From the NCBI GenBank assembly GCA_001600455.1, contig BCKC01000006.1, forward strand, positions 1,674,001 through 1,738,000: a DNA stretch of 64,000 nucleotides, given 5' to 3'. Each line of letters opens with the position of its first letter. Within the stretch, counting starts at the first letter, position 1. The translations under genes were made by a program, and so were the position numbers. The notes beneath the pieces were generated by a model, which had not been told where the DNA came from, made no database searches, and was given only the letters and a program-made list of their open reading frames with translations. This DNA comes from Endocalyx cinctus (Eukaryota > Ascomycota > Sordariomycetes > Amphisphaeriales > Apiosporaceae). Shown piece by piece: positions 25,046-37,654 of this stretch.

Positions 25046-27483
25046 ATGCAGCCCTTGATATCTGTGAATACCCATACTCACATAGCCTTACTTAGTATCA
25101 ATATAGCCCCAAGTACTTTTATCGCCGCATTTACTCTATCCTTCGTCTTCCTTTACACCTATTTAGTTACCACCGGCCAAATAGCCAGTATACCCTTTCG
25201 CAAGCTTATTCCGACTATACGGCTGCCCAATTTTTTCAAAAAGTCCACCCCAACACCTGTGCCTGTTTCTGAAGTCGCACTTCGGCAGCAATCATTTGAC
25301 GACTATTCTATTCGAAGACTTCAGATTCATGCACATAAAGAATTACCCGCCTTACCCCCCTCATTAGAACTAGACCAGCTCCCGGCGCCACCGATAACTC
25401 CGCGACGACCACGTAACCGTCGCTCCGACTCTAGTCGCACAACTTTGCGCTCCATCTTTTCTTCGTCTTCGTCTTCTTCGCCCTCTCGCCTCTCTCGGGC
25501 GCTTCCGAGTACAAGTCCGAGTCCGAGTCCGAAATCGAGTTCCAGGTCCGTCACGACCGTCTCTACCGGCGGCTTCGACGACGAAGATAAGCAACTGATC
25601 CGATACGGGGAAAGAGAGAAAAGGAGGGACGATGTCGCTGTTTTCCGAGACCAGTCTAGACGATCAAGACTTCGCGACGCCGATGACGCCGCCGATGAGG
25701 CCGTTTCAGTACCCGTCAGCCCGCTCCGGCTTTGGCTTCTCGGACGAGGACCCCGACCATCTTCACGACGAGAGCGACGACAACGCTGATCTGGACGACG
25801 ATAACATCTCCAACGGCAACTATAGTCCGCCCGCCTGGCGCAGGCTCGAGAACGGCGATCGCTGGTACGGTAATTGGCGCGGTAGCAACGATATCCTCGG
25901 CCGTGGATTTGATAAGAATAGATTCGCGAGCCCAATCTACCCTACGAGCCCCAACGATATCTTCGAGGCGGCCAGAAAGACCCGCTTACCGACTGGCAGC
26001 CTAAGTCCCGAGAAAGGATGCACGCCAGAGCCTGGTTTGGGAGAAGACATTACCTTGGTGAACAAATTAAAGTCCGAAAGCGTTACCACAATGAAGAATA
26101 ATGCTATGGAAGGGAGAATGACGGAAGAACAAAGACGCAGCATGGTTGCTTCTTTGTCCCCTGATATTTCTAGAGACAACTGTAATTATTCCCCCCACGG
26201 TCTTTGCTTGCGAAAACAATTGAATTGTAATCACTGACCTATATTTAACCTTAGATATCCGATTCGCCGTACGTGCTGATATACAGCATAGGACAGAGCC
26301 GATTGAGTCTGCAGTCAACTTCGTGCGAAAAAAAATACAGAGTATCACTAAGTCTTGGTCGAGCATGATTCTTGCCGCTCTAGTCGCCGCCATGGCGGTT
26401 TCAGCAACCCGAACATTATTTCAACCTGCGCCTTTGCGACCGGCACCGGATTTGGTCAAGGTGGCCGGCATCGCTCGCTCTTTCGAGCCCTTGATCTACT
26501 ACTCGGAGAATGGTGTCTCCCAAGTCGGCGATTTGCAAGCAACTGGAGTCGCTGTCTGGGATCTCGGCGAGAGCGTAAGATTAAGTAACATGACGTCGGC
26601 GCCAATCATCGTAAAATCCCTCGACGAGCTGTCTGACAGCCTTAAGACTCTCGCCATCGAGCTCACCAAATTCTTTGCTAACGTGGACGGCGACATCGAC
26701 GGCATCTTGATCGTGATGGATTGGGCGCGCCGAGAATTGGGCCAGGTTCAAACGCTACCGAGCGCACCCCTGTCCACCGCCTTTTCCAACATCCACAACA
26801 TGCTCTGCATAGCGGGTCTTCTCGAGGACCCTAGCACAGGCACTCCCACGCGGATTGGCACCATGATGACGACAATATTTGGCATGCCGCAAACCCAGCG
26901 CACTCGCTATACGCTGCAGCGGACGTTCACCGAGTTCCTGTCGGTGCTCGAAGAGGCCATCGAGAGCGAGCTTCAGCACTCTCTCGCGCTCTTTGGGCTT
27001 TTCGAAGCGATCGACCGCCAATTCCTCAACCTCGCACGAACCGTCCTGCGGGAGTCGAGTGCGCAGGACGAACAGCACGCAGACCTGCTATCGTCGATGT
27101 GGGTGCGTATGCTAGGACCGAAAGCGTCCGAAGTCAAGAAATACGAACGCAACAGAGACCTCCTCCAGAATGTACGCGAGAAAACGGTCCGTAACAAGGG
27201 CGTGCTCGTCGAACATAACGGACGTCTACTGACCCTGAAAGCCAACCTCGAATCTCTCAGGCGCAAGCTCGTTTCCCCTCTGGTCCGCAGCACAAACTCA
27301 AGCACGCTCACCATAGAAGAGCAGATTCGCGGCCTCGAGGACACGGGCACATACCTAGAGGGGGTGAGGGCTAGGCAGAAGGGTAAGTTGATGGAGATGC
27401 TTTACGGCGGCGGTAGTCACAGTATATCAGGCCCTACCGGGGGGAGAAGATTAGAGATTGAGGATGAAGGCAGGTGGTCTTGA
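25046..27483 (+). CDS. Uncharacterised fungal membrane-anchored protein
   Basis: Proposed exons 25046-25508, 25624-26181 and 26255-27483 give 749 residues. The second intron is well supported: phase and sequence join into DNYIRFAVRAD. The first (donor GTACAAG, acceptor AAAAG, internal CTGAT) is only one way to pass from the first frame to the second. There is a hydrophobic segment near residues 20-45 (STFIAAFTLSFVFLYTYL) and a second after SITKSWSSM (about 365-385). The C-terminal ~350 residues are helical and charged with probable coiled coil (LKANLESLRRKLV). The middle is acidic and proline/serine-rich. This looks like a protein anchored twice in a membrane, plausibly ER or nuclear envelope. 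I do not recognise a named domain. The overlapping frames are discussed under findings. Confidence 0.6.
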
Positions 27484-28452
27484 TTTATGACTCATGAGCT
27501 TCTGGAGTATCTGATTTGGGAATAAGAGGGCTACCGGCGTCGATGGGTGAATGCAGGTCTGCGATCATGAATAACGGAGAATCGGAGTCAATAAGGGGTT
27601 AAATAAAGGACGACATTTGCATCTAAATTTTGATTTGGGATGTTTAAAAGGTAAGTTTATCCTTTCGTCATGTTCATTTACTTTTCAAACGGAACTACAA
27701 CTAATGGCTTTCCTATTCCAGACAATACAAAAAACCCATGATTTCACACGAAGGATCTATGCTATCTATCGGTAAAATCCGTTGCTTTTACAGACATATC
27801 TAGATAGAAATTTTACGCTCTGTCTACGGGAAAGGCAAGTGTCTTTCATGGGAAATGGGTCTAGAAATCATTACATGTGTACTATTCATGTATATATGCT
27901 TGCGTGCATTTACTTGCTGAATGATAATACATGTCAGTTTAAAATCCAGCGTTTGACCAAAGGACATTGTGATAGTGGCTATATGTGCGATTATATAAAA
28001 GGCAGCTGTTTAGCATGACGGGACTACTGTTACGTGTATATATGTATAATTCATCCAATATATTTTATGAAATGTGTAATTTTGAGGTTGAGTGACCTTG
28101 AAGAAATGGAATTGGAGGTCAATAAGTAAACCCCGCCTTGTTACTACTATGTACACCTTCGCTGCTTCGGTTCTCTCGGCTTGTCATACACTTATCTAAT
28201 CAATCAATCAATCAAGTTTGCGAGCTGAAATGTCATCGCTACCTTTGCGCAGCTAAAAAATGGGGTAAAGTGGTGCAATGCTTATTTTAAGGGGATAGAT
28301 ATTTGGATATTTCAGCAGCTGACTTACCTGGCTGCTTGGGAACCTATCTCCATTTTTCCTCGCCTTTTTTCCCCGTCGCCTTTTATCAATTCTATAGAAA
28401 TTAAAGTACATACTTCTTGAACTAGGAAGAGAGGACAGAAAAACCACTAGTA
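27484..28452. other. Intergenic region, no gene seen
   Basis: Nearly 1 kb of AT-rich DNA between two plus-strand genes. A short frame at 27782-28018 lacks codon bias or any recognisable product. A (CAAT)n run lies at 28198-28214. The end must contain the promoter of the phosphodiesterase gene. Confidence 0.45.
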
Positions 28453-29586
28453 ATGGAGGAAATTGTACAAAGAGCCATCAAGGAGACGACCAAATCCAGG
28501 GTATCACCCACTTCCGTACCCTGGAAATCCGACGTCCCCTTTCCGCAGGACGTATACTGGTACGACGAAACAACTGAGAATAAATGGGTTCCCCATTCAA
28601 CATCCTCACCTCGTAGCAACGGAGTATTAAAAGCGGAAGCGGGGGTTTCAATCAACCGCCTCGCCCTATTCTCCTGGAACATCGACTTTATGCTCCCGTA
28701 CGAACAAGAGCGGATGTCGGCCGGGATATCCCACCTCGAAAATCTCGCGACCCCTTATTTCTCATTCCCAAAAGCGACCGAAAAAGAAGATAAAGAACGA
28801 GAAGGAACGGGAACGGCCGTGCTCGTGTTCCTGCAGGAATGCACCCCGTCGGACCTCGCTACGCTAAAGGCCTCCCCTTTCGTCCGGTCGCGCTTCTTCC
28901 TGACCGACGTCGACGTGGGTAACTGGGGCAATTCGCGGTACGGGACCGCGACGCTGGTCGATCGTCGACTAATCGTCGAGGGTTGCGCGAGGGCTCATTA
29001 CGAGCTGACGAGGATGGAGAGGGATTGTCTCTACGTCGACGTTTCGCCGCCATCACCTTCTAATTCTAATTCTACTTCTACTTCTAAGGTAGGGGTAATG
29101 AGGTTAGCTAACACGCACCTCGAATCCCTCGCTCTCGAACCGGCGTGGAGGCCGCCGCAGATGAAAGTAGCCGCGGACCTGATCCGCCAAAAGCCCTTCG
29201 GGTTGGTGGCGGGCGACTTCAACGCCATCGAGCCGCGGGATCGGAACCTGCACGAGGAGATGGGGTTGAGGGACGTTTGGCTCGAACTTGGCGGCGGCGA
29301 AGACGGAGTCGACGAGACGGAAGGGTTTACGTGGGGGCAGCAAGCGGCTACGGTCTTGAGGGAGAGGTTTGGCTGCTCGAGGATGGATAAGATTTACGTG
29401 ACTCCGGGAAAGGAGGATTTGTTCAGGTTGGAAAAGTTTGAAAGGTTTGGCGCGGATGTTTTACTAGAGAAGAAAGGGAGGAAAGAGGAATTCGAGGCTT
29501 TGGGGTTCGAGAAACCGTGGATTACGGATCATTTGGGGGTTATGACTTTGGTTAGTTTCGGTCAAGTTGACGGTTCCAAGTTGTGA
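28453..29586 (+). CDS. Endonuclease/exonuclease/phosphatase (TDP2-like) family protein
   Basis: Intronless, 377 residues. It carries the metal-dependent EEP fold signature in order: SWNID (74-78), LQE with the catalytic glutamate (129), GTATLV (164-169), NTHLES (220-225), GDFN (254-257), a SRMDKIYV strand and the final ITDH (histidine about 360). The set SWN-LQE-GDxN-TDH is that of tyrosyl-DNA phosphodiesterase 2 and related proteins, which hydrolyse 5'-phosphotyrosyl or phosphodiester bonds. Fungi have several such proteins with unknown substrates, so I do not assign the TDP2 name. An N-terminal 65-residue extension has a WKSDVPFPQDVYWYD segment before the catalytic domain. There is no signal peptide, so a cytosolic or nuclear location is likely. 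Confidence 0.85.
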   Translation: MEEIVQRAIKETTKSRVSPTSVPWKSDVPFPQDVYWYDETTENKWVPHSTSSPRSNGVLKAEAGVSINRLALFSWNIDFMLPYEQERMSAGISHLENLATPYFSFPKATEKEDKEREGTGTAVLVFLQECTPSDLATLKASPFVRSRFFLTDVDVGNWGNSRYGTATLVDRRLIVEGCARAHYELTRMERDCLYVDVSPPSPSNSNSTSTSKVGVMRLANTHLESLALEPAWRPPQMKVAADLIRQKPFGLVAGDFNAIEPRDRNLHEEMGLRDVWLELGGGEDGVDETEGFTWGQQAATVLRERFGCSRMDKIYVTPGKEDLFRLEKFERFGADVLLEKKGRKEEFEALGFEKPWITDHLGVMTLVSFGQVDGSKL

Positions 29587-29792
29587 ATTTGAAAAATTTG
29601 TGATTGTTATGTAATAAATCATCAATCCTACACGTCATCTTTTCTTATAATTTTCCGCTAATATCAAAAACAGAATCGACCAACTATACCATCGTACTTG
29701 GCTAGAACCCTAAGCAGAGTGAAAAGAAAAGAAGAAGCAATACATTGTCTATCCGATTTGTACCCTAAAAAATCATAAATTTTTAATAATCT

Positions 29793-32700
29793 TCACGCGA
29801 ACGCCCCATCATTATTTATCATATTAACATCCCCCATCCCTTTATTTATCGAGTCCGGCGGCATTTGGCTGAAATCGTACCACCACTCATTCGGCAAGTT
29901 TCCTATCGACGGCCAAAGTATCTCCATATCATTAGAAGCCTCGACCTGGAACGCCATATCCATCGAACCGGCTCCTAGACCTTGGAACAATAATTCGTTT
30001 TGTTCGTAAGAATTTCCTAAGCCGGTATTATCATCCGTGATCGGAGTCGCAAAGGCATCCATGTTCATCGGGCTAGCCTCGGCCGTAGTATTACTGGTAG
30101 AAAGAGGAGGCGCGGTATTTCTATCCTCGACGTTCAGCGCCATCATGGCATGACCATTCGTGATATCGCCGCCCGACATGTGCATCGACGCCGGCAAAGG
30201 TATGGAAGAAGCGGCGGGAGCCACCGGACCTAAACTCGGCGCCGTAGTAGTAGAAATAGAAGAAGCAGAAGCGTTCGCCCGATTCATATCGGCCACGAAA
30301 TCGGCCTTGGCCACCAAGCTGCTGATCACCATCTTGGCGCTCGACGCGGCCGCGTAGCAGCGGCTCCAGATGGCGAACGACTCGATCGCGAGGTCGAGGG
30401 AGGCGCGCGCGCGCCGGACCGTCTCCTCGTCGGCCCGCCACGAGAAGAGGTACCCGCACAGCGTGACGGCCGCGTTCCACTGCCACTGGAAGCACTCGTG
30501 CCAGGGCAGCAGGATATCCGTCTCCGTGAGGACCTGGTGCGTCATGTGCGTGAGCGCCATGCCGTGCAGCGCGGCCTGGGCGGCGACCGCCGACGTCGTG
30601 GGCGTGGGCGTCGCCGCCGCCTCGATCGTCTCCGCCGAGGGGAAGGCGATGAAAGGCCGGCATAGGTTCATCCGCAGGTTGTGGTAGAAGAGCTCGAGCA
30701 AAAGGCGCTGACGCTGGAGCCAGAGCGGGGCGAACAGCTCGAGCGTCAGCGGGGACCGGTCTGTCGAGAACGGGAGCGACTCGGGCGCCGCGTGTCGCGT
30801 CTTGAGGACGTCGGGGACGGTCGACACCCACGCGTCCATGCGGCCGATAATGGACGTCTGAAATTCGGCGTACCGCTCTAGGGCGGCCGGGTCGTGATAG
30901 ATGACCCCGCCCTTCTTCGTTCCCCTCTCGGGCGGGCAGTACATCTCCGGATACTTGTCGTAGAGGGCCGTGTGAACGGAGCGAGCAGCAAGTAGCATCC
31001 GGGTGTTGTGAAGCGGAAAAGTCAGCCAGGTAGTGTTCTCGTCGACGTAAGCGAAGTCGGACCCGGCCGTGGCCGCCGTGCGCGGGCTGTCGTCGAACAG
31101 GGTGCAGGAGATGGTGCAGAGGTCGACGGCGGGCGGACGTCCGAGCTTCATCGAGGCCATGCACTCGGTCGTGTGCAGGGCCCACCAAAGCCGCTTCCGC
31201 AGCTCCCTCGTCGCCGGCGGGATCTCCTCGCCGGGCTCCGCGTGCAGGCCTAGCATGTGCGCGGTGCGGACGGCCATGCTGAACATGGAGTGGGCCATGT
31301 TCTGAAAGGAGGCGCAGCAGAGGTAGATCCCGGACAGGACCTGGCACTGCACCGTCACGATCGTGGGCGCCTCCTGCTCCGAGGCTAGAAGACGCTGACA
31401 TCGACGGAAGTAGTTCCGGCCGGCTACGGTGGGGTCGTCCTTATCGATCGGACCTATCTTTTCGACCACGTGCTTCCCGTTCCGGCTGTGTCCCGCGAGG
31501 GCGGCCATGCCGAGTTGCATGCTCATGGCGATGACGATATCGGCGAGGGCCGACATCCGACGCGGTTTTCCCGGCTTCGTCAGGAGCGATCGGTAGTGCT
31601 CCTTGAACTCGGCCTCGTTAAGCACCACGAGCCAGGTGTGGAAGGCTTGCCAGAACATATTGAGGAAGTACTCCTCCTGCACGGGCGAGAGGTAATCGTT
31701 AGCGCCCGTGCGTCTACCGCCGTCGTCCTCGTCTACTTCCTCCTCATCTTCCTCTTCTTCTTCATCCCGCGCATCGGCTTCCGCTCCTCCGTCCTTCCGC
31801 GGTCTCTTCTTCTCCTTTTTGACCCGCTTCTCCTCCTCGTCTGCGACCGGCTTCACGAACGACTTTGCCACGGGCCGCAATTTGATCTGGTCGTCAGGGT
31901 GAAGCTGTTGTAACACCGACGCCAGGTACGAATCCATACGGCTGATATAATAAAATAAGGAGGACGGCCCGTACCATAGCTTTTGGGGCGACTGCGTCGT
32001 GCTCGTGAACACACCCTCCCATATATGCTAATTCGGAGTTAGTCGAGTGGTTACTTTTCAGTAGCTCCGAAGCAAGAATAATAATAATAAGAAAGCATGG
32101 AAGAATTTTTCCTTTCGTATTTTTCTCAATTCACTAACCTGTGATGTGCCGCGCGCCCGATAGGGTGTCTGGCTGGAATCGGCTATTACGGAGCTAGAGT
32201 CTGACGACTGTGGGGTCAGGACGGTAATGCCCATCTTACCGTCCGGAAAGGCCATATTGATCGCATTACTTCGCTCCTTTTCCTTCTGCTGTTCTAACTC
32301 GGCTTCTAGTTGCTTGACTTTCTGCTTCAGCCTATCAATCTCTCTAGAATCCCCCAGCCCCCGCTTGTTAGTCCAATGAACCTAGCATTGGAAGGTGAGG
32401 TAGTGATGAAAAGGGAGCCTACCGAATTGCCTGCGGCAATGTTCGCCTTTCCCCCGAGCTCTTGTTACTGCATACTTCTCCCCTGTACTGACAGTTTTTG
32501 CAGGGCACATTGTCGTCACATTTAATGCGATGTAATCGACACCTTTAAAAGAGTAATTAGTCGTTTTCATTTTTTTTCCCTCCTGGCTACTACAAATATC
32601 CACATGGATATACCTAATTCCTAATAGGTGAAAATAATGAATCAGAATCAAAATGACAAGATGAACGTCAAACTTACGAATCGCAGGCACGGCTAACTTG

Positions 32701-32838
32701 ATGTCTCTTTTGTTTTCGAGCAGGCGGTGGAGAGTTTGAATTGGCCGTCTTATCATTATTTTTTATGTCGCCACCGTCGTTATTGCCCGCTGTCGGTGGA
32801 GCGGGCTGCTGAGATGTGGCACCGAATGAGCTAAACAT
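29793..32838 (-). CDS. Zn(II)2Cys6 transcription factor with fungal-specific regulatory domain
   Basis: Exons 32838-32678, 32542-32423, 32343-32139 and 32027-29793 give 906 residues. The zinc cluster is complete once exons 1 and 2 are joined: Cys52, 55, 62, 68, 71 and 78 with spacing C-x2-C-x6-C-x5-C-x2-C-x6-C, and basic RLHRIK between. An [16 protein letters not shown] coiled coil (about 95-115) follows, as expected for dimeric GAL4-type binders. The large last exon begins HIWEGVFTS and holds an acidic/KR-rich stretch (about 210-250), then the Fungal_trans middle homology region (about 260-600, with the [13 protein letters not shown] helix), and an acidic, Asn/Met-rich C-terminus likely to activate. 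It is a nuclear regulator; the target pathway cannot be read from sequence. The central exon is GC-rich, creating long shadow frames. Confidence 0.9.
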
Positions 32839-34372
32839 TATGCGATGCTATTTATGACTTAGGTTAAACAGAAGTATTCCAGATTAGATGATCAAGGTGG
32901 AAAAAAAAAAAAAAGAGAGATAAACCCGGACGGCCGTTGGAGATTGGTCTGGTCCCGAATACAACGTTCCCCGATTCCTACGCACGAAGCGAGAATTAAT
33001 CGTGTAAGCTAATTATCTGCTTACTTAGCTGGTAGTGATTAGCCAGGCCAGAGCCAGGTTGCAATGGATCACTTATTTTCTGCTTAGATAATAAAATAAT
33101 AATCATTCGCTAATCACATGAAATTTTCTATTTTCAAGATTGGATAGAATACAAGCTCATCTATTTTATTTTATATCCTTCGCTATACATGATCTCTTTT
33201 TTTTTTTTTTGGTCAGATAAACTTACACTCCCTTTTTTTTGTGACTCTATAATTGCTTGATTCTTGATCACCGCTATTTTCAACGGCGCACTATGTATAT
33301 TGCTTACACTGGGCACTGATATCTCGTGGTTGGCTTATCTCGTTGTAGATAGCTTTTATCTTCATATGTATTCTTCCCACCATGCCCCAGCCACAAACAG
33401 GTACTTCATGCGCCGAGTAGGAAATGAAATTTGACAAGAGTATTATTGGGTTCCTACGTCCACGGAGATTGTGATTATCGTCATCCATCTGTGTAGATTG
33501 TTTGTATACAAGATCACATCGCACATAAAAAGCTTAGCGGGCCGTTAACCCCGCGCTCTTACTACCTAACGCACTCGTCAGCTACGTAGTTACCCCGCCA
33601 GCCCGCTACCCTACTAATTCAGCAAGTTTGGAGGGGCAGAAAGAGAATCAGAATCAGGGGTAACCTATTTTCATCATCACTTTCTTCTCAAAACTCACAA
33701 CTCTTCTTCACAGTATGTTCGGGCGGATAATTCAACCAATTAACGATGTCTACCCACTAAAATATATATTAATCGAGGGAGAGAATACTGTGGTGTAAAA
33801 CAATATGATTCCAGTTGGGTGGTTCCGTTGCATAGGGGGTTTATAGTTGGGTAGTATCTGCTTGGAGTACAGCTTGGGAGCCAAGGTTACAACAGGGATG
33901 GAGCCACGCACCCACGCACCTAAGCACGTTTCTATATAACTACCTTCCATACTAGTTCATGTTTTCTCTTCGTCCTCTCTACTATCAGATAAAATATTCC
34001 TTTCCTTCATATTACATAAACTTCTTGTTTTCAAATCGCTTGCAGGCCAACAATTTCAATCAAATCAAGTCTTTTATCATGCTTGGGGCGGGAAGTGGAG
34101 CCCACCATAGGTGGCGTACGTCAAACCACCCACTCTCCAGGAAAGAATTTGAACCGACAACACTCCAGCGCTGTTCACGCCAAAAGTGCCCAAAATGAAA
34201 AGAACATATAAAGAGGGAACCTCTTTTATTATTTCTAGTGAGTTACGCACTATTATAATTAATCCGCGGAAGGTGAAATATTGGTTGGTCAACTCGCTCT
34301 CGTGAATCATTCTTCCTGGTGGCTGTAATGAGGAAAGGGACCGTATGTCCCATTTGATAACGCTGACTTGTT
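32839..34372. promoter_or_regulatory. Intergenic region upstream of the Zn2Cys6 gene, no gene seen
   Basis: About 1.5 kb holding the promoter of the transcription factor and the 3' end of the SAT4-type receptor gene. It has T tracts at 33197-33211 and 33232-33240 and an A tract at 32900-32913. Short frames at 33291-34310 have no recognisable product. A TTTGAACC word near 34150 resembles a reversed tRNA T-loop, but there are no matching arms. Confidence 0.45.
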
Positions 34373-35701
34373 CTATCTGGATTGAAATTCGTTTATCGCG
34401 GAAAACTGTGCTACTGAAATGGATGGGTGCAAGAATGCACCACCATCTTCCAGGTCGGACTCTAGCACCCGCGGGGCACCTTCGGTCGATTTCCCACTGG
34501 CACCGTCGTCGTAGCTTCCAAGAAGGATGAAGTTAGAGTGCCCAGTACTACTTGATATTTCGCTATCTTTTTGCCGCTGGTTGTGTTTGTAATCGTCCGA
34601 AAATTTGGGGCGATTGCGCGAGAACAATGTTCGGGCTCCTTCGTATCCGATTCTTCGAAGGAGGGACCAAACAGCTGGTAAGCAAATGCTTATCAATGCG
34701 ATGGTCCCTTCGGCGATGAACCAATAGTATACCAGAACTCCAGCATCTATGAAAGTAAGTACGAACAAAAAAAAGAAGGTGAAAGGATGGTGTAGAGAGA
34801 GCTTACATGTAAGATCCGTAACCAGTGCGTCTCCGGCATCGTAGACAGCGACTAGACGCCCGATGGAAACGACGATAACACTTCACAAAAAGTAAGTGGG
34901 TGATTACGAATTGAGACGAGTATTTATTGAAGATAGGTGATCGGCAGCATTCATATATACTTACCCATAACCCAGGATGAATACACACGTAATCAAAGCC
35001 TTGCGCTGGATCGAGAGATGAAGCCGCCAAAGTAGCGGCACAGGTATAATAAGAATAAGTAGGTCTATGAAGACGGAGACGATCGCATTGCCGAGATAAA
35101 TGCTGTGGGTGTTGAGGCAGAAGCCACCCGCCATGGGAGTCCAAAACTTCTCCAGCGGTTGGCAGTGGGCGAAGTCTTCGGCGGAGAAGGTGATCCACCA
35201 AGCGACGTTTAACCCCTGCGTTACCCAGATGGCGCGGTTTGCCCACGCTCCGGCGTGGCTGAAGACGCGTTGGTAGAAGAGCAAAGCCGAGCACTTAGCG
35301 AGCCCGATCCCGAGAAGGTACAGAAGCTGGATGGCGAAAGTGACCTTGGAGAGCTTGACGAAGTCTTCGGTGGGGATGGTGCTCAGATGACGACCGAGGC
35401 CGAGATCTACCAGATATGCCATGGTGGAGGTAACACCGGTCAACAGGGCCTTGATGAAGGTTAGACTTATATGATCACTTTGGAACTTAGATAGTTTTCT
35501 TACCCAAGCAAGTAGACAAGTCCAATCATCCCACCAAAATCTTCCGATGCTTCCATGTCGCGTATTCTCACCTAAAGCTCTTGCTAAAACACGAAGGAAG
35601 ACGGCAACCGAAGGGATTATGACCATAAAGATACAGAGTGTGCGGAGCTCAGGTCCTCTGTCATCCTCATAATTCATGTGAGAAGAAACAGTTGATGCCA
35701 T
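34373..35701 (-). CDS. SAT4/fungal rhodopsin-domain seven-helix membrane protein (PTH11-like)
   Basis: Exons 35701-35504, 35449-34965, 34880-34807 and 34746-34373 join in phase to 376 residues. Family marks are WWDDWTCLLAW after helix 2, LGLGRH, a KCSALLFYQRVF helix, CxPxxxFW (CQPLEKFW) after helix 4, and YYWFIAEGTIALISICLPA in helix 7; about seven hydrophobic helices are visible. Members of this family (PF20684, formerly DUF3328/SAT4-like sets) are fungal-specific and include PTH11-type receptors; ligands are mostly unknown. The cytosolic tail is Ser/Asp-rich and 85 residues long. It is transcribed divergently from the methyltransferase 925 bases away, so co-regulation is possible. Confidence 0.88.
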
Positions 35702-36626
35702 CTCGGGGACAGTGTCAAGGTATTGTTATTGTTATCTTGCTTCGAAATAAAATTTCATGTGCCGTATAAAGAGTAAGATACAATGTGAATGACTGAGAAG
35801 AAGGATAAAACCCACGAAGAAGAATCTGGAAGTCTACGAAGCTGGGAGTCTCTGAGACCCTGTATAATGGTTCAAGGCTATGAGGTAGTCTGTCGACATT
35901 TCGGCTTAAGGGATTATACCTTGCTACTCGACAAGTTAGGTTCATCTATTATTTTACCCGGTCTTGCTTTACGATAGACGTGACGTACGACGCAAGAAGA
36001 AATGAAAATTCGTTAAAAGGATTCAGTATAGACGATCTTGACACCCTAAATGGCCAAATGTAGAAGCCCTTAGCGATATAAATTTAGCATCGAATAGTAG
36101 AAGGGAATAGATCGGTAACCATTCTGTCCTAGAACTATAATATAATATACAGTGCACGTAATCGCGAGGATGATCTTTACCAGCACTCATGTATAGTACT
36201 TCTTCTTCAATATACAGGGATATAAATTTGCAGGGTGGCGGCCAAGTTAATAGGAACAATCCTTTTGGGGTGACGGAGGGTTACAATTACAACCTGTGAG
36301 CTTGTGTAACCACACCCCTCTTTGTGGTTCTGCATCGGAGCTGTCATATTGGTCATCCTTTTAATGGAAATCGTCCGGGGTCGGTCAAGAGAGCCTGCCA
36401 GCCTGCTTGGTTATCATCAAAGGGATGAAGCGAGAGCAGCCATGAGCGGCACTTTTACAATCGAGTAAGACTGATGCGTAATATTCTTCTTCAGGGGTTC
36501 ACGTTCTTATGTGCATTTTTTGAAGAGCCCAATAGTGCCGGCCACATTAGCATCCCCCAGACAAAAGCAATTTTGAAAGAACAGAAAAAGTAGAGAAGTT
36601 ATCAGTAACGATTCATTTCAAGAACT
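35702..36626. promoter_or_regulatory. Bidirectional promoter region of receptor and methyltransferase
   Basis: 925 bases between two divergent genes, AT-rich, without a recognisable coding frame. It must contain both promoters. I see no convincing repeated operator-like motif. Confidence 0.5.
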
Positions 36627-37523
36627 ATGGCGGACCTATATGCAAAAAGCATGCCACGAGATGACGTGGAATCTCAACGGCTTTCACAGCTATTTTCTCT
36701 TGTAACTCAGTGAGTCTGTCCGATATAGCTGCTGCGTAATTAGATAAAATAGGTTGCTGACGAGCTCTTCAGAAATATTGGATACCTAATCCATCCCACC
36801 ATTCAGAAAGCGCTTTCTTCGTCTCCTTCGGTTATGGACTTAGCAACGGGAAATTCAGTCTTCCTTATACATCTTTCCTCATTGTATCCAGAGGGAACTC
36901 TGAAGGGGACCGATGTATCTCCAGAATTGTTTCCACCCCGTGATACTCTACCCAAGAATGTGACACTCGGTATTCTGGATGTCAAGCAGCCAATACCAGC
37001 TGAGTCGCAGGGAACATATGATTTTGTTCACGTTCGACTGCTTGTCGCGGCGATGAAACCATCAGATTGGGAACCCGTTATGCAGAACGTGGTAAAGCTC
37101 CTCAAACCAGGAGGAATGATCCAGTGGGAAGAGTGTAATTTTGGAGACCTGCAATACCTCCGAGGATTACCTACATCCACCGTTTCTTCTGTACGGCTCA
37201 TGGGGGACTTATTCAAGGGAGCCATGAAGGAGCATTATTCGTACGACTGGGAATCACTAGGCGATACGACGGAGGCAGCCGGGCTTGTTAGAGTCGAGAC
37301 GGACACCGTAAGCTCAGACAGAGTACCAGAAACACGATCAGATATGACAGGAAATTTGATGAGGTCTGTATTTCTTTGGGCTCGTAGAATGGCCTCTTGT
37401 GAGACGCCAGGGTTTCCAAGCTTAAGGCGGGTAGAAGATATTCAAAAACAATGCGACGGAGACATGGAGTCAGGTTGCTATCTGAGGTTCAATATTCACG
37501 TAATGATTGGAACAAAACCATAG
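36627..37523 (+). CDS. SAM-dependent methyltransferase, UMTA/LaeA-like family
   Basis: Exons 36627-36709 and 36773-37523 give 277 residues. The layout matches small fungal UMTA-type methyltransferases often found in secondary-metabolite clusters: an N-terminal helix with a YLIHP segment, motif I at VMDLATGNS, an acidic post-I end at KGTDVSPELFPP, YDFVHVRLL (motif post-II), and LKPGGMIQWEE (motif III). Motif I is unusual: the common GTGIW is replaced by GNSVF, so the glycine-rich SAM loop is weak, and catalytic activity is uncertain. The substrate is unknown. It is head-to-head with the receptor gene and tail-to-tail with the P450 (131 bases apart). Confidence 0.8.
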
Positions 37524-37654
37524 ATGAATCGTGTATAAAAATTTAGAAACAGGTTACCTATCTCCTTTTTATATTTATTCCCTGAATATTCATATGGTGT
37601 GCATATGTGAAGAAATAACTGGGAAGGAGTCAACTTGAAACATGAGAATTAATA

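Noticed and set aside
25327..25935. Arg-rich antisense frame opposite the membrane-protein gene
   Set aside because: It arises from the Ser/Asp-rich GC-biased coding strand; nothing recognisable.
30121..31401. A 426-residue open frame on the minus strand inside the Zn2Cys6 gene
   Set aside because: It is another frame of the GC-rich last exon, composed of Arg/Ala/Gly-rich low-complexity sequence without domains; the overlapping frame has clear zinc-cluster and Fungal_trans features.
34145..34160. TTTGAACC, a reversed tRNA T-loop-like word
   Set aside because: No complementary stem of five bases and no box A at the right distance.
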